The position numbers and the translations under genes are program-made. From an uncultured Methanobrevibacter sp. (GTDB taxonomy: Archaea; Methanobacteriota; Methanobacteria; Methanobacteriales; Methanobacteriaceae): DNA of 64,000 bases. Of the stretch, positions 49,432 through 58,572 are shown piece after piece. The notes below the pieces were generated by a model. The model did not search any database and was not told where the DNA came from. It worked only from the letters and a program-made list of their open reading frames with translations. Each line of letters begins with the position of its first letter. Position 1 is the stretch's first letter. The stretch is from contig NZ_CACXNW010000003.1 of NCBI RefSeq assembly GCF_902769175.1, positions 100,389 to 164,388 of the forward strand. Reading direction: 5' to 3'.

Positions 49432-51801
49432 ATGAAACTTAAATTAACTTATTTTTTAGTTATTATAATGGTACTGATTTGTTCACTGTCATGTGTAGCA
49501 GCTTCTGATTTAATTGACAGTGGGGCCAACCATAATGAATTGAATTCACAAGACAGCAGTTTAGCGTTAGAAAATGAAAATCAATACGAACTAACAACAA
49601 ACACTAACAACGAAGAGAAATTAAACGAAAATTCAAATGAGATATCTACAAACAGCCATTCTTCAATTGATTGTGAAAGCACCTTTAATGAAAATGAAAA
49701 TATTTTAGCTGATGTTGATAATTCAAACACCAAGCAATATGAATCAACAGTAAACAAGATCAACGAAGGCTTATCTGAAGATGAAAATTCCAATAGCTTA
49801 GTTTCAAATTCTCTTTCTGCAAGCCAGAATGATTCATTCATCCATGATGATACCTATGGATTTGTTGTCTTCGGTTCAAATGTAATCTCATTGAATATTT
49901 ATGAAGTCAAAAACGGTGAAATAGTCTTTGAACAGAATTTCAATGAACCTTCTGTCACTGCCAGCTACACTGAAAATGGAAACCTGACTGAACAGGGAAT
50001 TGAAAAATTGATATCCATTTTAGAAGAATTTGTAAATATTTTAGAATCTAAAAACATTGATGAAAGAGATGTTTTTGCAACAGCCAGTATGAGAAAAATA
50101 AATAATCCTGATGAAGTCATAGACAAGGTAAAAGAAAAATTAGGAATTAGCATTGAAATCCTTAGTGGAGAAGAGGAAGCTGCGATTAGTTTTAATGCAA
50201 TTAAAAATGAATTAAATGTGGAAAAAGGATTATTCATTGATTTAGGCGGAGGAAGCTGTGAAATAAGTGATTTTTGTAATAAAACCATTGATACTTCTGA
50301 AAGCATGCCTATAGGTTCTAATTCACTATATAATGACTATGTCAGTGTATTGCATCCTAATGAAACTGAAGCTGAAGATATTAAAGCAAAAGTCATAGAA
50401 GAATTGGAAAAACTGAGCATTGGATCAAATTCATTCGAAGATTTGTTTAGTAGTGGTGGAACAATATATACAATCAAACTAATGTTGATTTATCTTAATT
50501 GGATAGATGATGAAACCTGGATAGTGGATGCTTCCATCTTAGATGAATTATATGAAGTTCTTAAAAAGGATGAAAAGGAAACCTACCAAAAAATAATAAG
50601 CGTTGATAGCAGTAGAATCCACACTCTTGTTCCAGGGCTTATATGCACAATGACAATACTAAAGCATTTTAATGTCAAGCATTTGCATTTCTGCAAAAGC
50701 AGCTTTGAAGATGGGGTCCTACTTAAAGTCATTGAAAGAGAAAAAAACAAGGAAATCCCACAATTAAATACAAACAAGCCCAATGTTACTGCTGATGAGG
50801 ATGTTAAAATTTCAATAAGCTTAAATGAAGATGCCCATGGAGAAATAACAATCTTATTGAATAATGCCACTTATAAAACTTCAGTGAATAATGGAATTGC
50901 ATCAATTAAAACCCCTTCTTTAAATCCGGGAACTTATACTGCCATTATAAGATACAGTGGTGATGAAAAATACTTAGGATTAAAAAGAAATATTGACATT
51001 TATGTAAAATCTGCTAAAATAAGTGCATCTAACATGAATCGAGGTTGGAACAGCAGTTACGATTACCAAGTAAAATTAATAGACAACTTTGGAAATCCTA
51101 TAAAAAATAAGTTGATTACATTTACTGTTGGGAAAAAGCAATATTATTCAATGACCGATAAGAACGGACTGGCAAAATTCAAGGCAACATTGAATGTAGG
51201 AAAATATAATGTGACCATAAGCTCTGCATTGCTAAATCAAAAGGTGGTTAAGACTTTAAAAATCATAAAACATGTTCAAAACAATAAGAATTTAAAAGTC
51301 TACTACAACAGCAATAAGAAATATAAAATAAAAATCATTGGAGATAATGGCCTGGCAGAAACTAAAGGAAAGGCCGTGAAAGTGATTATTAACAACAGGA
51401 AATATACTTACAAAACAGCCAGCAAAGGATTTATTACAATTGTATTAAATAAGAACATTTTAGTAGGTAAGCATAAAATCAAAGTCCAATACAAAGGATT
51501 TAATGTGCAAAATACCCTAATCGTTAAGCAAATTTTAAAAAGCAAAGGAATTTCCGTTAAAAAAACTGCTAAAAGATTTGTTTTGAAAGCCACTTTAAAA
51601 AATGGAAATAAAGCAATTAGAAATAAGAGAATAAGTTTTAGATTTAATGGAAAAACATTTTACGCAAAAACAAATTCAAAGGGACTTGCAAAGGTTTCCG
51701 TCAATAAAAAGTATTTCAAAAAACTTAAAAGAGGGAAAACTTATGCTGCAAAAATAACTTACCTTAAGGATTCAATAAAAACAAGCATAAAAATAAAATA
51801 A
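49432..51801 (+). CDS. Secreted Ppx/GppA-like domain fused to Ig-like adhesin repeats
   Basis: 789 residues. A signal peptide (1 to about 25) is followed by an Asn/Ser/Glu-rich linker (26-140). Residues 141-436 look like the Ppx/GppA fold: YGFVVFGSNVISLNIYEVK aligns with the first phosphate loop, then ATASMRKINN, LSGEEEAAISF (244-254), IDLGGGSCEIS (269-279), SSGGTIYTI and RIHTLVPGLI. The first loop lacks the usual aspartate of DIGSNS; the SGEEEA glutamates and DLGGGS are kept. Residues 445-789 are Lys-rich Ig-like repeats as in other adhesins here. Ppx/GppA enzymes are normally cytoplasmic and hydrolyse polyphosphate or pppGpp, so a secreted fusion is unusual. TGGGGA precedes the ATG. It is the only unbroken large surface protein in the window. 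A 51-bp duplication covers its 3' end. Confidence 0.85.
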   Translation: MKLKLTYFLVIIMVLICSLSCVAASDLIDSGANHNELNSQDSSLALENENQYELTTNTNNEEKLNENSNEISTNSHSSIDCESTFNENENILADVDNSNTKQYESTVNKINEGLSEDENSNSLVSNSLSASQNDSFIHDDTYGFVVFGSNVISLNIYEVKNGEIVFEQNFNEPSVTASYTENGNLTEQGIEKLISILEEFVNILESKNIDERDVFATASMRKINNPDEVIDKVKEKLGISIEILSGEEEAAISFNAIKNELNVEKGLFIDLGGGSCEISDFCNKTIDTSESMPIGSNSLYNDYVSVLHPNETEAEDIKAKVIEELEKLSIGSNSFEDLFSSGGTIYTIKLMLIYLNWIDDETWIVDASILDELYEVLKKDEKETYQKIISVDSSRIHTLVPGLICTMTILKHFNVKHLHFCKSSFEDGVLLKVIEREKNKEIPQLNTNKPNVTADEDVKISISLNEDAHGEITILLNNATYKTSVNNGIASIKTPSLNPGTYTAIIRYSGDEKYLGLKRNIDIYVKSAKISASNMNRGWNSSYDYQVKLIDNFGNPIKNKLITFTVGKKQYYSMTDKNGLAKFKATLNVGKYNVTISSALLNQKVVKTLKIIKHVQNNKNLKVYYNSNKKYKIKIIGDNGLAETKGKAVKVIINNRKYTYKTASKGFITIVLNKNILVGKHKIKVQYKGFNVQNTLIVKQILKSKGISVKKTAKRFVLKATLKNGNKAIRNKRISFRFNGKTFYAKTNSKGLAKVSVNKKYFKKLKRGKTYAAKITYLKDSIKTSIKIK

Positions 51802-51853
51802 ACAAAGACTTAACTTAAGGATTCAATAAAAACAAGCATAAAAATAAAATAAA
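51757..51853 (+). repeat. 51-bp tandem duplication at the end of the Ppx-Ig gene
   Basis: TTAAGGATTCAATAAAAACA and the bases up to the TAA stop occur from 51757 and again from 51808. The second copy is non-coding and ends with the terminator hairpin. Confidence 0.9.
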
Positions 51854-51880
51854 TGAACATATTTTCATTTATTTTTTTTC
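51850..51880 (+). terminator. Ppx-Ig gene terminator
   Basis: TAAATG and CATTTA pair around ACATATTTT-type loop sequence, followed by TTTTTTTTCTTTTTT. Confidence 0.6.
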
Positions 51881-52252
51881 TTTTTTAAAAAAAACCCTTT
51901 TCCTAATTTTTCTTTTTTATAAAAACAATTTTTCTCTGATTTTTTCTTTTTTAAAAGCGCTTTTTCTAGTTAATTTAAGGAAATAATACACATTTTGAAA
52001 AAAATAAATACTAAATAAATAGCCAAAAACAAAATGTTAGTTCATATATTACAATTACATTATTATAAAAATCTTAAAATTATATCTTATAATATATCTT
52101 AAATATAATTAAAAATATCTTATAAAATAATTAAAAATATCTTAAAAAATAATTAAAAATATCTTAAAAAATAATTAAAAATATCTTAAAAAATAATTAA
52201 AAATATCTTAAAATATCTTATATAAATTTTATATAATGATTGGGGGAAAACG
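51881..52252. other. Intergenic region upstream of adhesin E
   Basis: AT-rich, no gene. It contains the 22-bp tandem repeat below, then ATCTTATATAAATTTTATAT (probable TATA region near 52218-52237) and TGGGGGAAAA ribosome site before the ATG at 52253. Confidence 0.6.
52098..52218. repeat. 22-bp tandem repeat upstream of adhesin E
   Basis: CTTAAAAAATAATTAAAAAT plus two bases repeats at 52098, 52119, 52141, 52163, 52185 and partly after, directly ahead of the likely TATA box. Confidence 0.88.
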
Positions 52253-55200
52253 ATGAAAATAAAATCTAATATTTTTTTATTTTTAATTATTGTTTGCATT
52301 CTCTTAAGTATTTCAACAGCTTCAGCAAGTCAATTGCAAGCAGATAATGGAGACAATAATTTTCAAGCTTATATGGGAATAGATCAAAATTCTGATTTGA
52401 ATACTGTTTCTGAATTTTATGAGGATAATTTAAAATCTAATACAGAACCAAATAATCTTAAAAAAGATTTAAAATCCAATTCAGAAATAAATAATCTTAA
52501 AGAAGATTCTGGAGATGCCTCAAGGACTTTTACCCAATTTCATGATGATTTAATCAATAGCGAAGGGGAATTTAATTTAAGTCAAGGCGACAATGAGGAA
52601 TGGGATGAAACATCTTTCACTGCTCTTTCCAAAGACATAAACCAATCAGGAGAAGTGCTTAACCTTACACATGATTATATATTCAATGAAAGCATTGACA
52701 ATATTACATTATTGGACAAATATAACATGCTAAGTATTCCAATAGAAAAAAGTAAATTTGTATTAAACGGGAACAACCATATAATTGATGGTGCAGGTTT
52801 AGGAGCAGAATTAGAGTCTTTAGATTCATCATTAGATATTACCCTTAATGATTTAACCTTTAAAAATTTCAATACAAGAGCTATAATCTTTTCAGGGAAA
52901 GTCACATTTAACAATGTGAATTTTACAGACTTCAATAATTCCACTATACATATATTTAGCATAAACCGAGGAAACTTTACAGCAAACAATTGTAATTTCT
53001 ATTCAAACCAAGTTGAGAGAGTTTTATACGGATTTTATTCAGGAATAAAGTTTAATAATTCAAGATTTTTAGGAAATAGCAATAATACTGGAGCAATTGA
53101 AATGAACAGAGGAGAACTGATAATTCACAATTCCTCTTTTGAAAATTTCACAGCAGATATGGGAGCCATGATTAACTACAAGGGAGACCGCTTTGAATTG
53201 GTAAATTCAACTTTCATAAATGGATATTCTATAAGCGGAGGAGCAATTATTGCAAAGTACTTCCCTATCCAATCAACTAGCAGTACATTTATTCCAACAG
53301 AGCCAATTTTAATCAAGATTGCATATTTGCAAATCTTTCTTGCGATAATGATGGTGGAGCAATACACCTCGACCTTGATTCCGCTTCCAGACATATTCCA
53401 AAAATAATGAATATTGAAGAATCCAATTTCACTGACTGCAGTTCAAAGTATGGAGGATCCCTCTCAATTTTAGGGGGAAACCTAAACATCATCAATTCAA
53501 ATTTCATAAACAGCACTGCAAGCTTTGAAGGAGGTGCAATCTACTCCTTCTGGACTAATCTAACTATTAGCAAATCAAACTTCACAAACAACAATGCAAC
53601 TAAAAATGCAGGAGCAATATACTTTGACAAAGGCAAATTGACAATCAATGAATCTAATTTCATAGGCAATAAAATCCTTCAGGAATCAGCAAATGCTGCA
53701 AACACAATTTATGCTCACGATGTTAGTGTAGAGTTCTCTAATTCTACTTTTAACAATGGAGGAATCTCTGTTTATGCAGATTTTGCAAGCGATTCAAAAA
53801 TTGAAAATGTAGAGAAAAAAGATGACATATTCCTAATGGACAACCATAACTACATCGTCTCTGTTGAAAACAAGGGTATAAAGCTCAATTTCACAAAAAA
53901 TGAAATAATAGTTGACACCCTCCCAAGTAAATTTGATGCACGTGATTGGGGATGGACAACCCCTGGAAAAGTACAAGGAGACAATGATGACTGCTGGGCA
54001 TTTGCAACAATAGCTTCTATTGAAACCAGCCTTCTCAAATCAACTGGAATCGCCTACAACCTATCACAAAACTATGCCCAAAAACTTCAATTGAAATATT
54101 ATGAAGTCGGTGATTTAAGAAACAGCATGACAGGATTTTCATATAGTGGTTTAGGCTATGCATTAAGTTGGTATGGTGTTTTGCCTATTGATGCACCTTA
54201 TGATGACCGTGGAATGATTGCAGATACCGATATGGATGTTCCTAGAATACATGTTCAGGATGCAAAGTTCATCTATACTGGAATGAATGATACCATAGAC
54301 CTATTGAAAAGAGCAATAATGGACTATGGTGCTGTCACTGTCCAATCATGGGCATATAAGCCAAAGGGTGAAATACCAACTGAAGGTGAGGACATAGCCA
54401 TTATGGACCATAGCACTCATTTCATTTCACTTATAGGTTGGGATGATGATCATTATAATTCCTTTGAAAAAACTTATGGTGCTTGGATAACTAAGGATTC
54501 CTTGATGGGTTTCGGATATGATGCCTACACTAATTACCCAAATCCAGACTATTATGCTATTGTGCCTCAAAGGGTTGCTATTGCATATATCTTTGAAAAT
54601 AACATTGAATATCATGTAAATTATCAGACAGACCTTACAGGATTAGTTGGATTTGATGACAATTACACCATCTATTCCAATGAGTTCACATCAAAATACA
54701 GCGAACTTATTGGTGCTGTAGGAACCTACTTCAATGAATCAGGAATCAACTATTCCTTTGATGTATTTGTAAACGGCAAAAAGGTACACACAAAATGGGG
54801 TTAGCGAATTTGCAGGATTCAGAACAATAGTCTTGAACAAGTACATTCCAATCCAAAAAGGAGAGAAATTTAAAGTAGTCTTCAAGAGCAATTCCGTCCC
54901 TTACCAAGGATGGTCAAGAGTACATTACTTAAATGGAACCTCTTTAGTAAGCAAGGATGGAAATAGCTGGACTGATTTTACTCCTTTAAATAAAACAGTG
55001 TGCCTTAAGGTTTACACAGTAGCTGATGACAGCAAAATAATCAACAATAAAAACATTGCTGTTGATTATGCTGGAGGGTCCTATTTCACTGTAAAGGTTG
55101 TGACAAATGAAGGCAGAGCTGTTGGTGCGGGTGCATTAGTCAAATTTACAATTGGTGGCAAAACAACAAGCGTGAAAACAGACAACAATGGAATTGCTAA

Positions 55201-55828
55201 AATAAAGATCAGCCAAGTTCCCGGAAAATACACAATAAAAACAACATACCGTGGAAAAAGCTATAAAAATACTGTAACCGTGAAACAATTCCTAAAAGTA
55301 GCTAAATCAAGCGTAAAGAACACTGATAAGAAACTTGTCCTTAAAGCAAGCCTAAAAATCAACGGCAAAGCAGTTAAAGGTAAAGTAATCACATTTAGAT
55401 TCAGAGGAAAAACCTACAAGGCAAAAACCAATGCAAAGGGAATAGCACAAGTGACAATCAAGCAATCAGTGATCAAAAAGCTTGTTGGAAAATCCTATGC
55501 CCTTAAAGCAACTTACCTTAAGGACAGCGTCAAAACAAAAGTAACTGTGAAACAAGTCCTTAAAGCGAATAAGCCAACAATCAAAAAGTCTGCTAAGAAG
55601 TTTAGCCTTAAGGCAAGCCTTAAGATCAATGGCAAGGTTGCAAAAAAGAAACTTATAAAATTCACCTTTAGAGGAAAAACCTACATGGCAAGAACCAATT
55701 ATAAGGGAATAGCAACTGTAACTATAAAAAGAGCAGTGATTAAAAAGCTTAAACAAGGAAAAACATATGCAGTTAAAGTGGCTTATGGAAAAGACTATCT
55801 TAAAACAACTGTAAAAGTAAAACCTTAG
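52253..55828 (+). pseudogene. Adhesin-like protein E with papain-like cysteine protease domain, two frameshifts
   Basis: Starts with a signal peptide (MKIKSNIFLFLIIVCILLSI). Beta-helix repeats follow; reading shifts by one base between about 53260 and 53297, after which RANFNQDCIFANLSCDNDGG continues the repeats. A C1A (papain-like) domain lies at about 53930-54560: VQGDNDDCWAFATIASIE with the catalytic Cys, and HSTHFISLIGWDD with the His. The expected Asn-Ser-Trp-Gly is replaced by ITKDSLMGFGYD. A second one-base shift at about 54790-54797 leads to NGVSEFAGFRTIV and two or three Lys-rich Ig-like repeats to the end. Repaired length is about 1190 residues. Such proteins may cleave surface or host proteins or pseudomurein peptides. 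Confidence 0.83.
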
Positions 55829-55975
55829 AGAATTTTTTTCCTAAGATTTTAATTTTTTAAATTTGAAAATTATAAAATAATTATTGTTATATGTAAAATT
55901 AAAACATAACTGGAAAATAAACTTAAAAATAAAAATTATATGAAATCAATTTATTTTAAAAAAATGAAGGATAAT

Positions 55976-57082
55976 ATGAGCTCAAATGAACAATTTTCAG
56001 ATAAAAAAATCAATACAGGCAGACAAAAAGAATTAGATCTTGCAAAGTCATTGCCAATAATATTCATGGTTTTCGTTCATGTATTATGGGTGATTCAATG
56101 CTTTGACAATATCCTTAGCCCTGGATATGTCCTTATAGCCTCAAACATTTTAGGAAGACCATGAGCTGCACCTGTTTTCATGTTCTGTATGGGTGCTGGA
56201 ATGATTTATTCAAGGCATGGCCGATGGGACCAAATGATAAAAAGGGGAGTGACCCTATTCCTTTCAGGTATCTTGGTAAATGTTTTTGAATTCTTTGTGC
56301 CATATTATCTTTATGGGTATCTGTTTAACGATTGGAGCCTTTTTACAATAGCTGATGGTTTATTGCTATTTTGCGTAGACATTTTAGCATTTGCAGGATT
56401 GACCTTTATCCTGATTGGAATCTACAAGAAACATGATATTTCAAATATAGCTGTTCTCATCTTTACAATTGGAATGTCAATTATAGGAACCCTTTTAAGA
56501 TACACTGACTTTGGAGTCCCCGTACTGAATCTATTCTTCGGTTACTTCATAGGAACTAAAGGAGGATTTACAGCATTCCCATTATTCAATTGGTTTATTA
56601 TTCCTGTTGCAGGAGATGTTTGGGGATACTACTTCATTAGAGCAAAGGATAAAGGACACTTCTTAAGATATTGGCCAATCTGTCTCATAATCGCTTTTAT
56701 TTACTTTTTTGCATCAACCCAAATAGAAAACGGATTCCTTACAGACATTCACCAATATTACTTCATGACAACCATAGATGTATTTTTCTGCTCGCTCTAT
56801 GCACATGGAAGCATTGGCCTTTGTCACTACTTAAGCAAGTTCTTACCAGAGAGCATCATTAATGTCTCTGCAATTTTAAGCAGCAATATCAACAACATTT
56901 ACATTATACAATGGCTATTTGTAAATGTGATAATCATACTCTTGGTCTATATATTCAAAGGCATAGTATTTACAGACTGGATGGCAATAATAATTTCAAT
57001 ATTTATTTTAGTCATATCGACATTATACGCCTTGCATTATAGAAAAATTAGAGAGAAAACTGCTAAAGCTAAAAAAGACTAA
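55976..57082 (+). pseudogene. Membrane acyltransferase (HGSNAT/DUF1624-like), in-frame TGA
   Basis: About 368 codons with roughly ten hydrophobic helices. The N-terminus RQKELDLAKSLPIIFMVFVHV resembles the heparan-alpha-glucosaminide acetyltransferase/DUF1624 family, which acetylates surface sugars. The frame is interrupted by TGA at 56162-56164 (GRP-stop-AAPVFMF), where TGG (Trp) is the likely ancestral codon. Everything after is intact. Start taken at the ATG preceded by GAAGGATA; an ATG at 55940 is also in frame. As written it is inactive unless the stop is a sequencing error. Confidence 0.72.
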
Positions 57083-57396
57083 AAAATAGTAGATTTAGTA
57101 AAAAAAACACAAATGAACAATGATTTAATTAGTAGATTTGGTAAAAAAACACAAAAATGAATAATGATTTAATTAAATAGATGAGTTTTTCTCATCTATC
57201 ATACTTTTTTTAATAGATGATTCTTCCCACACACTTACCTCTTTTTTAAAAAACAAAATTCAGTTATGGAACTTATTTAAATATTATTGCATGTAAATAC
57301 TGCTTGCATTAAACAAAGGATTTACATATTCTAAACGTTGAAAAATCAAAAATAATTAAATATTTAAAAAAATAAACTGAATATAGAGGTGATATA
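57083..57396. other. Intergenic region: 43-bp tandem repeat, terminator, PAP2 upstream region
   Basis: TAGTAGATTTAGTAAAAAAA at 57087 and its near copy at 57130 form a 43-bp tandem repeat. A terminator hairpin follows at 57179. The remaining sequence holds GCATGTAAATACTGCTTGC at 57289, similar to a sequence upstream of adhesin A, and the ribosome site GAGGTGAT at 57386. Confidence 0.6.
57179..57211 (+). terminator. Terminator after the acyltransferase gene
   Basis: AGATGAGTTTTTCTCATCT hairpin followed by ATCATACTTTTTTT. Confidence 0.75.
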
Positions 57397-58344
57397 ATTA
57401 ATATTTTAATTGACCCATTATTATTCTTACAATTTTTAAGAGAAATCACAGGAGGAGTTTTTGACTCTTTTTTCATGTTTTGTACTAATTTCGGAGAAAC
57501 TTCAGTAGCTATTGTCCTAATTGCTGCGATATACTGGTGCTTAGATAAGAAATTAGGAGAATACCTATATATAACCCAAGGATGGGCAGATTTAGTGAAC
57601 GGGCTAGCAAAGGTTATTGCCTGCATATATCGTCCATGGGTGCTTGACCCTAAGGTTCATCCTTTAAAAGAGATAATGGTAGGAGCTACTGGCTATTCAT
57701 TTCCAAGCGGACATGTTACCACTGCTACAACATATCTTGGAGGAACAATATTAAGAGGCGGATTAAAGAAACCTTTAAAAATAGTTTTAGCCATCTTTTT
57801 AGCACTTATCTTGTTTAGCCGAAATTATGTAGGAGTTCATTCAGTCCTGGATGTAATATTTGGTTTCCTTTTTACATTATGTGTATTGCTGATCATTTCA
57901 AAATTATTTGACAAGCTTGATGAAAATCCTAATTTAGACATAGTTATTGGAGCAGTTGGGATAATTGCTGCAATTTTAATAGTAATTTATGCATTAACCA
58001 AATCCTATCCAATGGATTACGATGCTGCAGGCAAATTACTAGTCGACCCTGCAATCTTGACTTTAGATACTTTTAGAAATGCAGGAGCTGCTATAGCAAT
58101 ATTCTTATCTTGGCCAATTGAAAGGAGATTCATTAAGTTTTCAATTGATGGAGACACTGAAACTAAAATCCTAAGATTCTTATGCGGTTTTATTGGTTTA
58201 GAATTTGTTATAAATGTGATTGCACCAGCACTTGGAGAAAATCCTTTAGGAGCATTTTTCCAATACTTTTCAATAATGCTATTCATTATGCTGATTTATC
58301 CTGCAATCATCAAATATTTCCAAAATAGATCAAAAGCAGAATAA
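57397..58344 (+). CDS. PAP2 family phosphatase (undecaprenyl/lipid phosphatase type)
   Basis: About 315 residues. The three PAP2 signature motifs are complete: KVIACIYRP, FPSGHVTT and SRNYVGVHSVLD. Several membrane helices are present. Family members dephosphorylate phospholipids or polyprenyl diphosphates, the latter recycling the lipid carrier for surface glycans. The natural N-terminus appears to be INILIDPLLFLQFLREITGG, beginning with ATT at 57397 right after GAGGTGATATA; no ATG, GTG or TTG is in frame there. The first standard start is ATG 57475, which would cut about 26 well-formed residues. Either ATT initiation or a mutated start is implied. Confidence 0.88.
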   Translation: MNILIDPLLFLQFLREITGGVFDSFFMFCTNFGETSVAIVLIAAIYWCLDKKLGEYLYITQGWADLVNGLAKVIACIYRPWVLDPKVHPLKEIMVGATGYSFPSGHVTTATTYLGGTILRGGLKKPLKIVLAIFLALILFSRNYVGVHSVLDVIFGFLFTLCVLLIISKLFDKLDENPNLDIVIGAVGIIAAILIVIYALTKSYPMDYDAAGKLLVDPAILTLDTFRNAGAAIAIFLSWPIERRFIKFSIDGDTETKILRFLCGFIGLEFVINVIAPALGENPLGAFFQYFSIMLFIMLIYPAIIKYFQNRSKAE

Positions 58345-58461
58345 GGATTTTTATAAAAATAGCTAAAAATCTCAAAAAAAAACTAAACAACTCCAAAAAA
58401 TAGATAAAATCTTAAAAAAAACTAATAGATGTAGCTCTAAAAAAAGCTAAAAATCTTAAAA

Positions 58462-58523
58462 AAGTGAAAATAAGAATTAAAAAGAGTTTTTGATAAAAAA
58501 GTTTTTATTTTCACTCTTTTTTT
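58462..58523. terminator. Bidirectional terminator between PAP2 and symporter genes
   Basis: AGTGAAAATAA (58463) pairs with TTATTTTCACT (58505). The right arm is followed by TTTTTTT, and the opposite strand also shows a T-run. It lies between convergent genes. Confidence 0.6.
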
Positions 58524-58572
58524 AATTATTTGAAAACCCTAATCCTATTAATTAAAACAACTATTTTTATTG

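Noticed and set aside
56162..56164. TGA as selenocysteine or another recoded residue
   Set aside because: The family has Trp at this position by context, the protein type is not a selenoprotein, and no downstream element was recognised.
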